A DNA stretch of 64,000 nt, from positions 112,169 through 176,168 of the forward strand of contig NZ_AUAR01000009.1 in NCBI RefSeq assembly GCF_000428825.1. The letters are read 5' to 3'. Source of the DNA: Desulfomicrobium escambiense DSM 10707. GTDB taxonomy: Bacteria > Desulfobacterota > Desulfovibrionia > Desulfovibrionales > Desulfomicrobiaceae. The translations under genes were made by a program, and so were the position numbers. Numbering within the stretch: position 1 is the first letter of the stretch; each line of letters opens with the position of its first letter. The notes beneath the pieces were generated by a model. It made no database searches and was not told the origin of the DNA. It was given only the letters and a program-made list of their open reading frames with translations. Below are positions 23,697-33,479 of the stretch, one piece after another.

Positions 23697-24578
23697 ATGA
23701 CCGACGACGCACTCAAAGCCTCCATCCTGCTGGAGGCGCTGCCCTATATCCGCGAGTTCTACGGCCAGACCATCGTCATCAAGTACGGCGGCCACGCCAT
23801 GAAGGACGAGGCCCTGCGCCGGAGCTTCGCCCTGAACATCCAGCTCCTGCGCTACATCGGCGTGAACCCCGTCATCGTGCACGGTGGCGGGCCGCAGATC
23901 GGCAACATGCTGAAGCAATTGGGCATCCAGTCCGAGTTCCGCCAGGGCCTGCGCGTGACCGACGACGCGACCATGGACGTGGTCGAGATGGTGCTGGTGG
24001 GCAAGGTCAACAAGGAGATCGTCAACCTCATCAACACCCAGGGCGGCCGGGCCGTGGGCCTGTCTGGCAAGGACGGGCGCCTCATCTGGGCCCAGAAGCT
24101 GGAGATGGCCGTGGAGCGCTCCGACGCGCCGCCCGAGATCATCGACCTCGGAAAGGTCGGCGAGGTCGTGGCCGTGGATACCTCGGTCATCACCTCCCTG
24201 CAGAACGCCAACTTCGTGCCCGTCATCGCCCCCGTGGGCGTGGACGAGGAAGGCAACACCTACAACATTAACGCCGACTCCGTGGCCAGCGCCGTGGCCG
24301 TGGCCGTGGGCGCCAAGAAGCTCATCCTGCTGACGGACGTGGCCGGCGTGCTCGACAAGCAGGGTGAGCTCATCTCCTCCATGACCCTGCACCAGGCCGC
24401 CCACGCCCTGGAGCAGGGCGTGGTCACGGGCGGCATGATCCCCAAGATCAAGTGCTGCCTGGAGGCTGTGGACGGCGGCGTGTCCAAAGCTCACATCCTC
24501 GACGGCCGCATCGAGAACGTGATTCTGCTCGAAATGTTCACCCAGGGCGGCATCGGCTCCGAGATCGTCAGCAAGTAA
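23697..24578 (+). CDS. argB: Acetylglutamate kinase
   Basis: 293 residues. The amino-acid-kinase fold is shown by [11 protein letters not shown] (phosphate-binding Lys/Gly), [13 protein letters not shown] and the C-terminal [13 protein letters not shown] and [14 protein letters not shown]. It phosphorylates N-acetylglutamate in arginine synthesis and is normally feedback-inhibited by arginine. GGGGGAACC lies upstream of the ATG. It is followed by its own terminator. Confidence 0.95.
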   Translation: MTDDALKASILLEALPYIREFYGQTIVIKYGGHAMKDEALRRSFALNIQLLRYIGVNPVIVHGGGPQIGNMLKQLGIQSEFRQGLRVTDDATMDVVEMVLVGKVNKEIVNLINTQGGRAVGLSGKDGRLIWAQKLEMAVERSDAPPEIIDLGKVGEVVAVDTSVITSLQNANFVPVIAPVGVDEEGNTYNINADSVASAVAVAVGAKKLILLTDVAGVLDKQGELISSMTLHQAAHALEQGVVTGGMIPKIKCCLEAVDGGVSKAHILDGRIENVILLEMFTQGGIGSEIVSK

Positions 24579-24598
24579 TCGTTCCGTGCGCGATATGC

Positions 24599-24635
24599 GG
24601 CCCGGTTTCCGTCAGCGCGGAGGCCGGGCCTTTTT
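24599..24635 (+). terminator. Terminator of argB
   Basis: GGCCCGG (24599-24605) pairs with CCGGGCC (24624-24630), followed by TTTTT. Confidence 0.8.
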
Positions 24636-24733
24636 CGTTGCGCCCCTTGCCTTTGCCGCCGCTGCGCGGCAAAGCCTTGCAATGCGGCCCCGGGGCTACC
24701 TCCGCGGCCGAATCCGTCAGCACCGGAGGCGCC

Positions 24734-27370
24734 GTGCGCATCTTCCTCGTCATTCTGACCTTCATTGCCCTGGCCGGCGCCGCGGACACCTTCTGGCGCA
24801 GCCCCGTCTTCCTCGTCCTGCCGGTGCTGTGCGCCGTCTGTCTCGCCTTGGTGTCGCGCATTTCCTCCCTGGAACGCAGGCTCCGCGAACTGGAGGGGCG
24901 TGTCGCAGCCGAGAGGGCGGGCGCGGTGAGAGCGGACGTGCCGGCCCTAGCTGCACCGGCAGCGGATGGCGCCGAAGGGGAATTCGTCTTTTCCGAGGAG
25001 ACGCCTGCCCGGCCGGCCGCGGCACGGCCTGCGCCGAAGGCGGCCCTGCCGGGTTTCGAGGCCAGGGTCCGGGAAGGGGTGAGGACGGTGTGGGACTGGT
25101 TCGCGGGCGGGAACCCCGTGGTCAAAGTCGGCATCGTCGTGCTCTTTTTCGGCGTGTCCTTTCTGCTCAAGTACGCCGCGGACCACAGTCTGGTGTCCGT
25201 GGAAATGCGCATGTCCGGCGCCGGGCTGCTGGGCATCGCCCTGCTGGTCCTGGGCTGGCGGCTGCGGCGGAGCAAGCCGGTCTACGCCCTACTGGTCCAG
25301 GGCGGGGGCGTGGGTGTCCTGTACCTGACCATCTTCGCCGCGGCGCGCTACGTCGGCATGCTGCCGCCCGTGGCGGCGCTGGCGCTCATGACCGGCGTCG
25401 TGGTCTTCTCCGGCGTCCTGGCCGTGGCCCAGAACGCCATGTCCCTGGCCCTCTTCGGTGCGGCGGGCGGGTTCCTGGCCCCGGTCCTGCTGTCCACCGG
25501 GCAGGGCAGCCACGTGCACCTCTTCGCCTACTACGCCCTGCTGAACACGGGCGTGCTGGGCATCGCCTGGCGCCGCACCTGGCGCCCCCTGAATCTCCTG
25601 GGCTTCGCCTGCACCTTCGGCATCGGCGCGGCCTGGGGCGCGCGCTACTACGCGCCGCAGTACTTCGCCAGCACCGAGCCCTTCCTCATCCTTTTCTTCA
25701 TCATGTACGGCACCGTCTCCATCCTCTTCGCCCGGACCCCGCGCGAGAACCCGCGTCTGGACAGCGCCCTGGTCTTTGGCCTGCCCCTGGCCGCCTTCGC
25801 CCTGCAGATGGGGCTGGTGCGCGACACGGACATGGGCGGGGCCTTCAGCTGCCTGGGCCTGGCCCTGTGGTACCTGCTGACCCTGGGCGGCATCCGCCGC
25901 CTTTCCGCCGGGGGCGATGGGGCCGAGGCAGGCACCACGGGGACGGGGCTACGCCTGCTGGGCGAGGCCCATCTGGCCCTGGGCGTCATCTTCGTGTCCC
26001 TGGCCGTGCCCATGGCCCTGGACGCCACCTGGACCGCCTCGACCTGGGCTCTGGAGGGGGCGGGCATGGTCTGGCTCGGCCTGCGCCAGAAGCGCCTGGT
26101 CACGCGGGTTTTCGGCGTCCTGTTGCAGTTCGGCGCGGCCGCGGCTTTCGCCGCAAGCCTGACCGGCGTCGAACCCGTCCTGGACGACGGGCAGCTGCTG
26201 GCCGGTCTTTTTCTCGGCGCGGGCGGGCTGGCCTCGTCCTGGGCGTGGTGGGCCTTTCCCGCCGCGCGTCTGCGGCAGGAGGAATTCATGCCGGCGGTCG
26301 CAGGTTTTTGGGGTGCGGCGTGGTGGTACGGGCCCCTGTATCTGCGCTTCTCTCCCCACGACGGCCCGGCCCTGGTGGCGGCCCTCACGGCCAGCTTGGG
26401 CGTCTGGTTCCTGCTGCAGCGAAGGACGGCGTGGCCAGCGGCGCGCCATCTGGCCCAGGCTTCGGCCGCGCTTGCGCTCCCGGCTGCTCTGAACTGGGAC
26501 AGCCACCCCTCAGTGAACCACGGCTGGTTGGCCTGGCCTCTGGCGCTGGCCACGCTCTTCGCCGCCCTGCGTGCTCTTGAGAACGAATGGACCCCGCGGG
26601 CCCGTGGCTGGGCGCACTCGGCCGCTGGCCTGCTCGTTGCGGTACTGGCGGGGCGGGAGGCCCATTGGCAGGCATTCCGGCTGCTGCAAACCGGCAGCTG
26701 GGCCGACGCGGCCCTGGCCGTGACGGGCGTCCTGCTCCTGCTGGCGGCCGTGTCCGCGCCCCTGGACTGGCCCCTGCGCCGCCACCGCGCCGCCTATTTG
26801 CGGTCCGGGGCCGTGCCGGCCGTGTTCCTGTGCCTGTGGTGGGCGGCCGTCAGCCTGTCCGCCGGGGACCCGTACCCGCTGCCGTACATCCCGGTCCTGA
26901 GCCCCATGGACCTGGCCCAGGCTCTGGTTCTGGCCGCCCTGGCCGCGTGGGCGAGGGCCGCAGACAGGGAAAAGGCCTTGGGCGCCTTTTCCCCGGAACG
27001 TCGGCTGCCGGCCTTCCTGGCGGCGGGCGGTTTTGCGTGGGCCAACGTGGTCCTGGCCCGCAGCGTCCATTTCCTGGGCGGCGTCCCCTATTCCGTGGAG
27101 GCCCTGTACCGTTCTGCGGTCATGCAGGCCTCGTGCTCGGTGCTGTGGTCCGTGGCCACCCTGGCGGCCATGCTCCTGGGCTGGAGGCGCGCGAACCGGC
27201 GCGCCTGGCTGGCCGGGGCGGGGCTCCTGGCCGTGGTGGTCGTCAAGCTCTTTTCGGTCGATCTCGACGGCATCGGCACGGTGGCGCGCATCGTATCGTT
27301 CCTGGGCGTGGGCCTGCTCATGCTCGTCATGGGGTATTTCTGTCCGCTGCCCCCCAAGGAGGGAAAATGA
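24734..27370 (+). CDS. DUF2339 polytopic membrane protein
   Basis: 878 residues from the GTG at 24734 (GGAGG upstream). Two N-terminal membrane helices (VILTFIALAGAADTFW and VFLVLPVLCAVCLALV) are followed by a coiled coil and a Pro/Ala linker. The WDWFAGGNPVVKVGIVVLFFGVSFLLKY signature of DUF2339 comes next, then about twenty hydrophobic segments to the end. Function unknown; relatives are thought to act in the inner membrane. The stop overlaps the start of the DUF3999 gene by 4 bases, and these two families are usually neighbours, so they likely form one envelope system. Confidence 0.85.
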   Translation: MRIFLVILTFIALAGAADTFWRSPVFLVLPVLCAVCLALVSRISSLERRLRELEGRVAAERAGAVRADVPALAAPAADGAEGEFVFSEETPARPAAARPAPKAALPGFEARVREGVRTVWDWFAGGNPVVKVGIVVLFFGVSFLLKYAADHSLVSVEMRMSGAGLLGIALLVLGWRLRRSKPVYALLVQGGGVGVLYLTIFAAARYVGMLPPVAALALMTGVVVFSGVLAVAQNAMSLALFGAAGGFLAPVLLSTGQGSHVHLFAYYALLNTGVLGIAWRRTWRPLNLLGFACTFGIGAAWGARYYAPQYFASTEPFLILFFIMYGTVSILFARTPRENPRLDSALVFGLPLAAFALQMGLVRDTDMGGAFSCLGLALWYLLTLGGIRRLSAGGDGAEAGTTGTGLRLLGEAHLALGVIFVSLAVPMALDATWTASTWALEGAGMVWLGLRQKRLVTRVFGVLLQFGAAAAFAASLTGVEPVLDDGQLLAGLFLGAGGLASSWAWWAFPAARLRQEEFMPAVAGFWGAAWWYGPLYLRFSPHDGPALVAALTASLGVWFLLQRRTAWPAARHLAQASAALALPAALNWDSHPSVNHGWLAWPLALATLFAALRALENEWTPRARGWAHSAAGLLVAVLAGREAHWQAFRLLQTGSWADAALAVTGVLLLLAAVSAPLDWPLRRHRAAYLRSGAVPAVFLCLWWAAVSLSAGDPYPLPYIPVLSPMDLAQALVLAALAAWARAADREKALGAFSPERRLPAFLAAGGFAWANVVLARSVHFLGGVPYSVEALYRSAVMQASCSVLWSVATLAAMLLGWRRANRRAWLAGAGLLAVVVVKLFSVDLDGIGTVARIVSFLGVGLLMLVMGYFCPLPPKEGK

Positions 27371-28632
27371 TCTTCGTCCTGCTTCTGGCCCTGCTTATAC
27401 CTGTATCTGCTTTCGCGGTCTCGCCCATGGATTTCGCCGGCGGCTTCGTTCTCGAAGCCGGGCCGGGCCATTCCCTGCAGCGCCTCGAATTGCCGTTTGC
27501 CGTCTACAACGCCAGCGCCCGCGCCGACTTGGGCGATGTGCGCGTCTTCAACGCCGCCGGGGAAGAGGTGCCCATGCATCTGCGCAGGGTGGCTGCGGAG
27601 CCCGTCCCGGCCGTGAGCCTGCCACTTTTCCGGCTCGGGCCTGTCAGAGGGAGCGGCGACGTCGACTTCCGCCTGCAGGTGCGCACCTCGGAGCGCGGCG
27701 CCGTGGTCGAAACCCTGGTCCGTCCTTCAGCCGGTGAGAGCCGCATGATCCTGCTCGACGCCACGGCTGCGCCATCTGGCCTTGGTGCCCTTCGCTTCGG
27801 GCTGGGCGGCGGCGACACGATGCTGCGCGTCGCCGTGCGCGGCAGCGACGACCTGGCGACGTGGCGCGACGCCGGCGGCGGGGTTCTGGCGCGCATGGAG
27901 CATCCCGGCGGCCGCATCCTGCAGGACCGAGTCGAGTTGTCGGGGCGGGCCTGGAAATACTATCTTCTGTCGGCGGACCAGGACCTGTCAGGCCTGGAAT
28001 CGGCCTTGGGGGAAGCTGGGACGGGGCAAGCCGTGCGCCGCTTCGTCCCTCTGGCCGGGGCGGTCGTGGAGTCCGGGACGTACGAGTACGCCCTGCCGGC
28101 GGGGCTGCCCGTCGATCTGCTCGATCTGGGCGGTGACGAGGACAGCGTGGTAGGGGTGGAGGTGTTCACGCCGTCGGGTGACGGCTGGCGCAGCGCGGCC
28201 CGCGGCACCCTGTTCCGGCTGACGGTGGACGGGCAGCGCTTGGCTGGGCCCGGCCTGCCGTTGCGCGGGACGTTGCCGAGGCTGCGGGTCGCCATGCAGG
28301 GGACACCTGAGCCGCTGCGCGCTGGCTGGCTGCCGCACGAACTCGTGTTCATGGCCCAGGGCGCCGGCCCCTACACCTTGGCCGTCGGCAACCCTGGCGT
28401 GCAGCCGGGTAAGGACCTGCTGGCGCCGATGCTGGCCGGCGGCCGGGCCGATGCGCCCATGGGGCGGGCCGTGCTGGGAGAATGGCGGAGTCTTGGCGGA
28501 GAGGGACGCCTCAAACCGCCGCTGGAATACACGAAGATCGCCCTGTGGGCGGTGCTGGGCCTGGGCGTGGCCCTGCTCGGGGCCATGGCTTGGCACCTGG
28601 CCCGAGGCATGGACGGGGCCGGCCGCGCCTAG
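27367..28632 (+). CDS. DUF3999 exported membrane-anchored protein
   Basis: 421 residues. Signal peptide MIFVLLLALLIPVSAFA, then beta-rich periplasmic domains typical of DUF3999 (FAGGFVLEAGPGHSLQRLELP, PVYNASARADLGDVRVFNA-like start), and a C-terminal membrane helix (LWAVLGLGVALLGAMAWHLA). It is the standard partner of DUF2339 proteins. The ATG lies inside the DUF2339 stop (AATGA). Function unknown; a sugar- or envelope-binding role would fit the beta-rich fold but is a guess. The convergent HDOD gene overlaps its last 4 bases. Confidence 0.8.
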   Translation: MIFVLLLALLIPVSAFAVSPMDFAGGFVLEAGPGHSLQRLELPFAVYNASARADLGDVRVFNAAGEEVPMHLRRVAAEPVPAVSLPLFRLGPVRGSGDVDFRLQVRTSERGAVVETLVRPSAGESRMILLDATAAPSGLGALRFGLGGGDTMLRVAVRGSDDLATWRDAGGGVLARMEHPGGRILQDRVELSGRAWKYYLLSADQDLSGLESALGEAGTGQAVRRFVPLAGAVVESGTYEYALPAGLPVDLLDLGGDEDSVVGVEVFTPSGDGWRSAARGTLFRLTVDGQRLAGPGLPLRGTLPRLRVAMQGTPEPLRAGWLPHELVFMAQGAGPYTLAVGNPGVQPGKDLLAPMLAGGRADAPMGRAVLGEWRSLGGEGRLKPPLEYTKIALWAVLGLGVALLGAMAWHLARGMDGAGRA

Positions 28633-29744
28633 TTCAGGGACGCCTGCACCACCCGGAAGTTGGCCAGGATGTCGTCGATGAGGCCCGGGCAGAGGAGGAT
28701 CTCCCGGGCCTCGGCCTGGGAGAAGATCTCGCGGTAGCTGGGATCCAGGCGGTCGAGCCGACTCACGTCGTCGAGCAGGGTGCCGTCCGGGGCGATGAGC
28801 TTGGCCACCTGATTGGCCAGGAAGAGGACGGTCAGGTACTTGGCGTGCTCGGCGTTGCAGTCCAGCTGCTGGACTGGGATCAGGGCCGGGAGGTGGTGGT
28901 CCAGGACCAGGGACTTGAGCTGGCCCGGGATGCTTCCCGACGTGGCCATGACCCATGCCGCCTGCAGGTGCGTGACCGTCAGGCTCTCGTATTCGGCGCT
29001 CAGGTTCTGAGGGTAATCGGCGTTCTCGTCCGGATTCTTCATCAGCAGCACGAGGACGAGCTTGCCGATGTCGTGCATGAGGCCGGCCGTGTAGAGGGTG
29101 CCGCTGTCCAGGTCCTGGCGGGCCTTGGCCATGTGCGCCGCGGTGATGGCCGTGGCGTTCATGTGCTGCCAGACGCTCTTGAACATGCGGCGGTGAACGG
29201 GGTGTTTGTAGAGGGAGTAGGGCAGGACGCCGAAGGCGATGAGATTCTTCAGGTTGACGAGGCCCAGGATGCTCACGGCCGTATGTACGGATTTGACGTC
29301 CATGGCCGTGCGAAAGAACGGCGAATTGACGGTCTTGAGCACCCTCCCCGAGAGCAGGGGATCGCGGGTCACGAGGTCGCCCAGGTCCTTCATGCTGGCG
29401 TCGGGGTTGTCCAGGGCCGAGAGGGAGGAGTGCAGTGTGCCGACTTTCTCGAAGGCCTTGACCAGATTGGTCATGGCCGTGACGGTCAGGGCCGGCGGCG
29501 CCTCGTAGACATGGGTCATCTGCACTTCCGTGGAGGCATGGGTGCCGCCGTAGATGTGGTCCAAGGCGCGGGAAAGCACGAGTTCCCATTCCGAAAACGC
29601 GTTTCTTTCCCCGAATGACGGAGGCAGATGCGTCGAAACGGTGCCACTCCCTGCAACATCCTTCGGGTCAGTATTGCGCATAAGGAATACATATCCAAGG
29701 CCGGCGAGGGTCAAGAGCGCAGGTATTACAAAAGTGTATGACAT
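28629..29744 (-). CDS. HDOD-domain signalling protein with N-terminal membrane anchor
   Basis: 371 residues. An N-terminal helix (MSYTFVIPALLTLAGLGYVF) anchors it. Residues about 75-290 form an HDOD domain (PPALTVTAMTNLVKAFE, ITRDPLLSGRVLKTVNSPFF-like, SVHTAVSILGLVNLKNLIAF). Unlike many HDOD proteins it keeps HDIGK in the equivalent of the HD motif, so catalysis cannot be excluded. HDOD proteins mediate signal transduction without usually hydrolysing c-di-GMP. A monocistronic gene preceded by a long AT-rich spacer. Confidence 0.8.
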   Translation of the reverse strand: MSYTFVIPALLTLAGLGYVFLMRNTDPKDVAGSGTVSTHLPPSFGERNAFSEWELVLSRALDHIYGGTHASTEVQMTHVYEAPPALTVTAMTNLVKAFEKVGTLHSSLSALDNPDASMKDLGDLVTRDPLLSGRVLKTVNSPFFRTAMDVKSVHTAVSILGLVNLKNLIAFGVLPYSLYKHPVHRRMFKSVWQHMNATAITAAHMAKARQDLDSGTLYTAGLMHDIGKLVLVLLMKNPDENADYPQNLSAEYESLTVTHLQAAWVMATSGSIPGQLKSLVLDHHLPALIPVQQLDCNAEHAKYLTVLFLANQVAKLIAPDGTLLDDVSRLDRLDPSYREIFSQAEAREILLCPGLIDDILANFRVVQASLN

Positions 29745-30005
29745 GGAATTCCCTACATGCAGTCGGTCAGCGATGCAGGAGAATTATATCACTTCTATTT
29801 GCCTTGCAACGTGTTTCGAGCGTTCGTATCCATTGTCATTTTCTGAATTCCTTTAATCTCTAGTAAATTTGTCTGATTTATCCAAAAATTCGAATTGTTA
29901 TGTGCTGTCTTGAGTGACAAAATACTCGATATATGAATTTTAATTTGAAATGAAAATTATAGTATATCACATATAAAATTTTGTCGTTATTTTATTTTTT
30001 CAATG
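29745..30005. other. AT-rich non-coding spacer
   Basis: About 260 bases of markedly AT-rich sequence in an otherwise GC-rich region, between the HDOD gene start and the gcvPB terminator. It has no supported open frame or clear repeat. It presumably holds the HDOD promoter (TATATCAC/TATAAAAT-like boxes near 29960-29985, low certainty). Confidence 0.5.
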
Positions 30006-30029
30006 AAAAAGCCCCCTTTCGGGGGCTTT
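30006..30029 (-). terminator. Terminator of the glycine cleavage operon
   Basis: AAAGCCCCC (30008-30016) pairs with GGGGGCTTT (30021-30029) around a TTTC loop; on the minus strand a run of T follows. Confidence 0.85.
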
Positions 30030-30061
30030 AAGTTCTCTTTGTAGATTGATATTTAGGCTTG

Positions 30062-31513
30062 CTAGAGTCCTGCGTCGTCCACCAACTCCATGCTGCGGGC
30101 GGCGCGCACTTCGTCTAGCCGCTGCACGGGCGTGGTCACCGGGGCGTCGTGGATGGACTCGGGGTCCGTCTCCACGCGTCCGAGGATCTCGATCAGGTCG
30201 TCCACGAAGCCGTCCAGGGTTTCCTTGCTCTCGGTCTCGGTGGGCTCGAACATGAGGCATTCCTTGACGATGAGCGGGAAGTAGATGGTCGGCGCGTAGT
30301 GTCCCTTGTCCAGCAGGGCCTTGGCGATGTCCAGGGCGCGCACTCCCTTTTCGGCCTGCTTGGCGGCCGAGGCCACGAACTCGTGCATGCAGATGCGGTC
30401 GTGGGGGATTTCCAGGTGCTCCTCGATGCGCTTGCGGAGGTAGTTGGCGGCCAGGACGGCGTTCTCCGTGGCCCGCACGATGCCCTCGCGGCCCAGGCGC
30501 AGGATGTAGGCGTAGGCTTTGAGGATGACCCCGAAGTTGCCGTAGAAGGGCGCGATGTAGCCGATGGACTTGGGATAGTCGTAGTTCAGGTAGTACTGGC
30601 CGTCCTCCAGCTTCACCACGCGTGAGATGGGCAGGAAGTCGACCAGGCGCTGGCTGACGCCTACGGGTCCGGAACCAGGCCCGCCGCCGCCGTGGGGCGT
30701 GGCGAAGGTCTTGTGCAGGTTCAGGTGCACGACGTCGAAGCCCACGTCGCCCACGCGCATCTTGCCCATGATGGCGTTCAGGTTCGCGCCGTCGTAGTAG
30801 AGCAGGCCGTCCACGCCGTGGACCAGCTTGACGATGCGCTCCAGGCCGCACTCGAACAGGCCCAGGGTGTTGGGGCAGGTCATCATCAGGCCCGCCACCT
30901 CGTCGTCCAGGACCTTCTCCAGCTCGTCGGGGTCGATCATGCCGTTCTTGGACTGGATGGAGACCACGTCGTAGCCGGCGATGGCCGCCGAGGCCGGGTT
31001 GGTGCCGTGGGCCGAGTCGGGCACGATGATCTTGGTCTTCTTGTTGCCCTTGTCGTTGTGGTAGGCGGCCATGAGCATGACGCCCGTCAGCTCGCCGTGG
31101 GCGCCGGCCATGGGCTGCAGGGTGAAGGCGCTCATGCCCGTGATCTCGCCCAGGAGCTGCTCGGTCTCGTAGAGGACCTCCAGGGCGCCCTGGGTCATGT
31201 GCCCGGCCCCTTTGAGCTGCGGGATGAGCGGGTGCAGGTTCGTGAAGCCCGGCTGGGCGGCCACTGCTTCGGTGAACTTGGGGTTGTACTTCATGGTGCA
31301 CGACCCCAGGGGATAGAAATTGCTGTCCACGCTGTAATTCAGGCGCGAGAGCCGGGTGAAGTGGCGGATGACGTCGATCTCCGACAATTCGGGCAGCTTC
31401 GGCGCCGTGTCGCGCAGCAGATAGGCGGGGATGTCGGCCTCGGTGTTGCCTTTGGGTTCCTTGGGCCACACGCCGGTGCGTCCCTTGGAGGAATCTTGGA
31501 AAAGGGTTTTCAC
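30062..31513 (-). CDS. gcvPB: Glycine decarboxylase subunit 2 (P-protein beta)
   Basis: 483 residues from a GTG at 31513 that overlaps the gcvPA stop (GTGA), giving the sequence MKTLFQDSSKGRTGVWP. Conserved features are the FYPLGSCTMKYNP segment and the PLP lysine region NLHKTFATPHGGGGPGSG. With subunit 1 it decarboxylates glycine and transfers aminomethyl to the lipoyl arm of GcvH. The split form, rather than one fused P-protein, is usual in many anaerobes. gcvT and lipoamide dehydrogenase are not in the window. Confidence 0.95.
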   Translation of the reverse strand: MKTLFQDSSKGRTGVWPKEPKGNTEADIPAYLLRDTAPKLPELSEIDVIRHFTRLSRLNYSVDSNFYPLGSCTMKYNPKFTEAVAAQPGFTNLHPLIPQLKGAGHMTQGALEVLYETEQLLGEITGMSAFTLQPMAGAHGELTGVMLMAAYHNDKGNKKTKIIVPDSAHGTNPASAAIAGYDVVSIQSKNGMIDPDELEKVLDDEVAGLMMTCPNTLGLFECGLERIVKLVHGVDGLLYYDGANLNAIMGKMRVGDVGFDVVHLNLHKTFATPHGGGGPGSGPVGVSQRLVDFLPISRVVKLEDGQYYLNYDYPKSIGYIAPFYGNFGVILKAYAYILRLGREGIVRATENAVLAANYLRKRIEEHLEIPHDRICMHEFVASAAKQAEKGVRALDIAKALLDKGHYAPTIYFPLIVKECLMFEPTETESKETLDGFVDDLIEILGRVETDPESIHDAPVTTPVQRLDEVRAARSMELVDDAGL

Positions 31514-32838
31514 AGGGCGCCTCCAATCAGTTCGGCCAGGATGCCGATGCACTGCTTCGTGGTTTTTTCGGTACAGGCCACCAGGAGGTGGTTGTCCATG
31601 CCCTGGTAGTAGCGGCCCAGGGGGAAGCCCGGCACGAACTTCATGTCGAGGAGCTTGTCGATGACCTCGTAGGCGCGCACGGGCAGCTTGACCGTGAACT
31701 CGTTGCCGAAGGGCTGGTTGACCACGCGCACGCCGGGCAGCCGCTCCAGGCGATTTGCCGCGTAATGGGCGCGCTCGATGCCGGTCTGCGCCGTCTTCTT
31801 CAGGCCCTGGGGCCCGAGCAGGCTGATGTACATCAGGGCGCGCAGGGCGCACAGGGCCTGGTTGGAGCAGATGTTGGACGTGGCCTTCTCGCGGCGGATG
31901 TGCTGCTCGCGGGCCTGCAGGGTCAGGACGAAGCCCGTCTTGCCGTTCTTGTCCACGGTGCGGCCGGCGATGCGGCCGGGCATCTGGCGGATGAGCTGCT
32001 TGTTGCAGGCCATGATGCCCAGGTACGGCCCGCCGAAGCTCAGGGGCAGGCCCAGGCTCTGACCCTCGGCCACGGCGATGTCGGCGCCCATGCTGCCGGG
32101 CGTCTTCAGGATCGACTGCATGACGGGATAGGTCGAGATGACGGAGACGATCTTGCGCTCGCGGGCCTTTTCAAAGAGGGCCGTGAAATCCTCGACCGTA
32201 CCGAAGAAGTTGGGGTTCTGGACGATGACCGCGGCCGTTTCGTCGTTCAGGGCGGCGAGCATGGCGTCCATATCCGTGTTGCAGTCCTTGTGGGGGACGG
32301 TGACCAGGTCGAGCTTGAGGTTGGTCGTATAGCTGTCCAGCATGACCCGGTAGATGGGGTTCACGCTCTCGGAGATGAGGATGCGCGAACGCCTGGTGTG
32401 CCGCACGGCCATCATGATGGCCTCGTACAGGGCCGTGCCGCCGTCGTAGAGGGACGCGTTGGCGTATTCGAGGTCCATCAGGCGCGCCACGGCGGTCTGG
32501 TACTCGAAGATGGCCTGCAGCATGCCCTGGGAGGCCTCGGCCTGGTAGGGGGTGTAGGCCGTGTAGAACTCGCCGCGGCTGCACAGGGCGTCCACGGCGC
32601 TGGGGATGTAGTGGTCGTAGAAGCCCGCCCCGAGGAACGAGGTCAGGTCCGTGTGGTTCCGGGCCGCTGTCTTGTCGAGCTTTTGGCGGACTTCCATCTC
32701 GCTGAGGCCGGAGGGAATGTTCAGCTCCCCGGCCCGGAATTTTGCGGGAATATCCTCGAACAGGGCTTCGATGCTGTCCACGCCGATGGCGGCCAGCATC
32801 TCCCGCTGTTCTTCGGGAGTGTGCGGAATGAAGGGCAT
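31510..32838 (-). CDS. gcvPA: Glycine decarboxylase subunit 1 (P-protein alpha)
   Basis: 442 residues, full length. Starts MPFIPHTPEEQREMLAAIGV. SEMEVRQKLDKTAARN, FLGAGFYDHYIP, YTPYQAEASQGMLQ and FGGPYLGIMACNKQ are conserved in the family. It pairs with GcvPB. It is followed with a 4-base overlap by gcvPB and preceded by gcvH with a 103-base gap. Confidence 0.95.
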   Translation of the reverse strand: MPFIPHTPEEQREMLAAIGVDSIEALFEDIPAKFRAGELNIPSGLSEMEVRQKLDKTAARNHTDLTSFLGAGFYDHYIPSAVDALCSRGEFYTAYTPYQAEASQGMLQAIFEYQTAVARLMDLEYANASLYDGGTALYEAIMMAVRHTRRSRILISESVNPIYRVMLDSYTTNLKLDLVTVPHKDCNTDMDAMLAALNDETAAVIVQNPNFFGTVEDFTALFEKARERKIVSVISTYPVMQSILKTPGSMGADIAVAEGQSLGLPLSFGGPYLGIMACNKQLIRQMPGRIAGRTVDKNGKTGFVLTLQAREQHIRREKATSNICSNQALCALRALMYISLLGPQGLKKTAQTGIERAHYAANRLERLPGVRVVNQPFGNEFTVKLPVRAYEVIDKLLDMKFVPGFPLGRYYQGMDNHLLVACTEKTTKQCIGILAELIGGAL

Positions 32839-32941
32839 GGTGCCTCCGGGTATGGGGCCGCGGTCATCCAGCCGGAGGCGAGGAGTTCGTCAGGTCCTGC
32901 GATGAACCTTCGCGCAGCGGAAATAGCGGCCGGGGTGGTGT

Positions 32942-33322
32942 TTAGTGGGCCTCGGCCGCGCAGAGTTCAGCGTAGGCGTCGGTGTCGAGGAGGCCCTGGG
33001 GCTGTGCGGACAGCTTGACCCTGAACATCCAGCCGGCGCCGAAGGGCTCCTTGTTGATCAGCTCGGGGGCGTTCTCGAGTTCGCTGTTGACCGCGACGAC
33101 TTCGCCGCTGACGGGAGAGTATATCTCGCTGGCCGCCTTGACGGATTCGACGGAACCGATCTCCTTGCCGGCCTGGGCCTGGTCGCCGGGCTGGGGCAGT
33201 TCGACGAAGGTCAGGTCGCCGAGCTGTTCCTGGGCGAAATGGGTGATGCCCACTACGGCTTCGTCGCCTTCGATTCTGACCCATTCATGGGATTTTGCAT
33301 ACATAAGCTCTTTGGGATTCAT
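32942..33322 (-). CDS. gcvH: Glycine cleavage system H protein
   Basis: 126 residues. Lipoyl domain with [19 protein letters not shown] carrying the lipoylation Lys, and [10 protein letters not shown] before it. It shuttles the aminomethyl group between P, T and L proteins. First gene of the gcv operon. The 157 bases upstream contain GGGGG-n5-CCCCC and a TATATT-like box, but I see no glycine riboswitch. Confidence 0.95.
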   Translation of the reverse strand: MNPKELMYAKSHEWVRIEGDEAVVGITHFAQEQLGDLTFVELPQPGDQAQAGKEIGSVESVKAASEIYSPVSGEVVAVNSELENAPELINKEPFGAGWMFRVKLSAQPQGLLDTDAYAELCAAEAH

Positions 33323-33479
33323 GCCAGCCTCCAGATGAAGTAGGGAAAAATATGGGGGAATTGCCCCCTAAGCCCCTTGAGTTCGGGGTGACATAAATAT
33401 AATGCCACGAAAGCGCAATGAAGAGAAGTGGGACAGTGCAAATCGATTATGCATTGCCCGTGACTGCAAGGAGGAAGCT

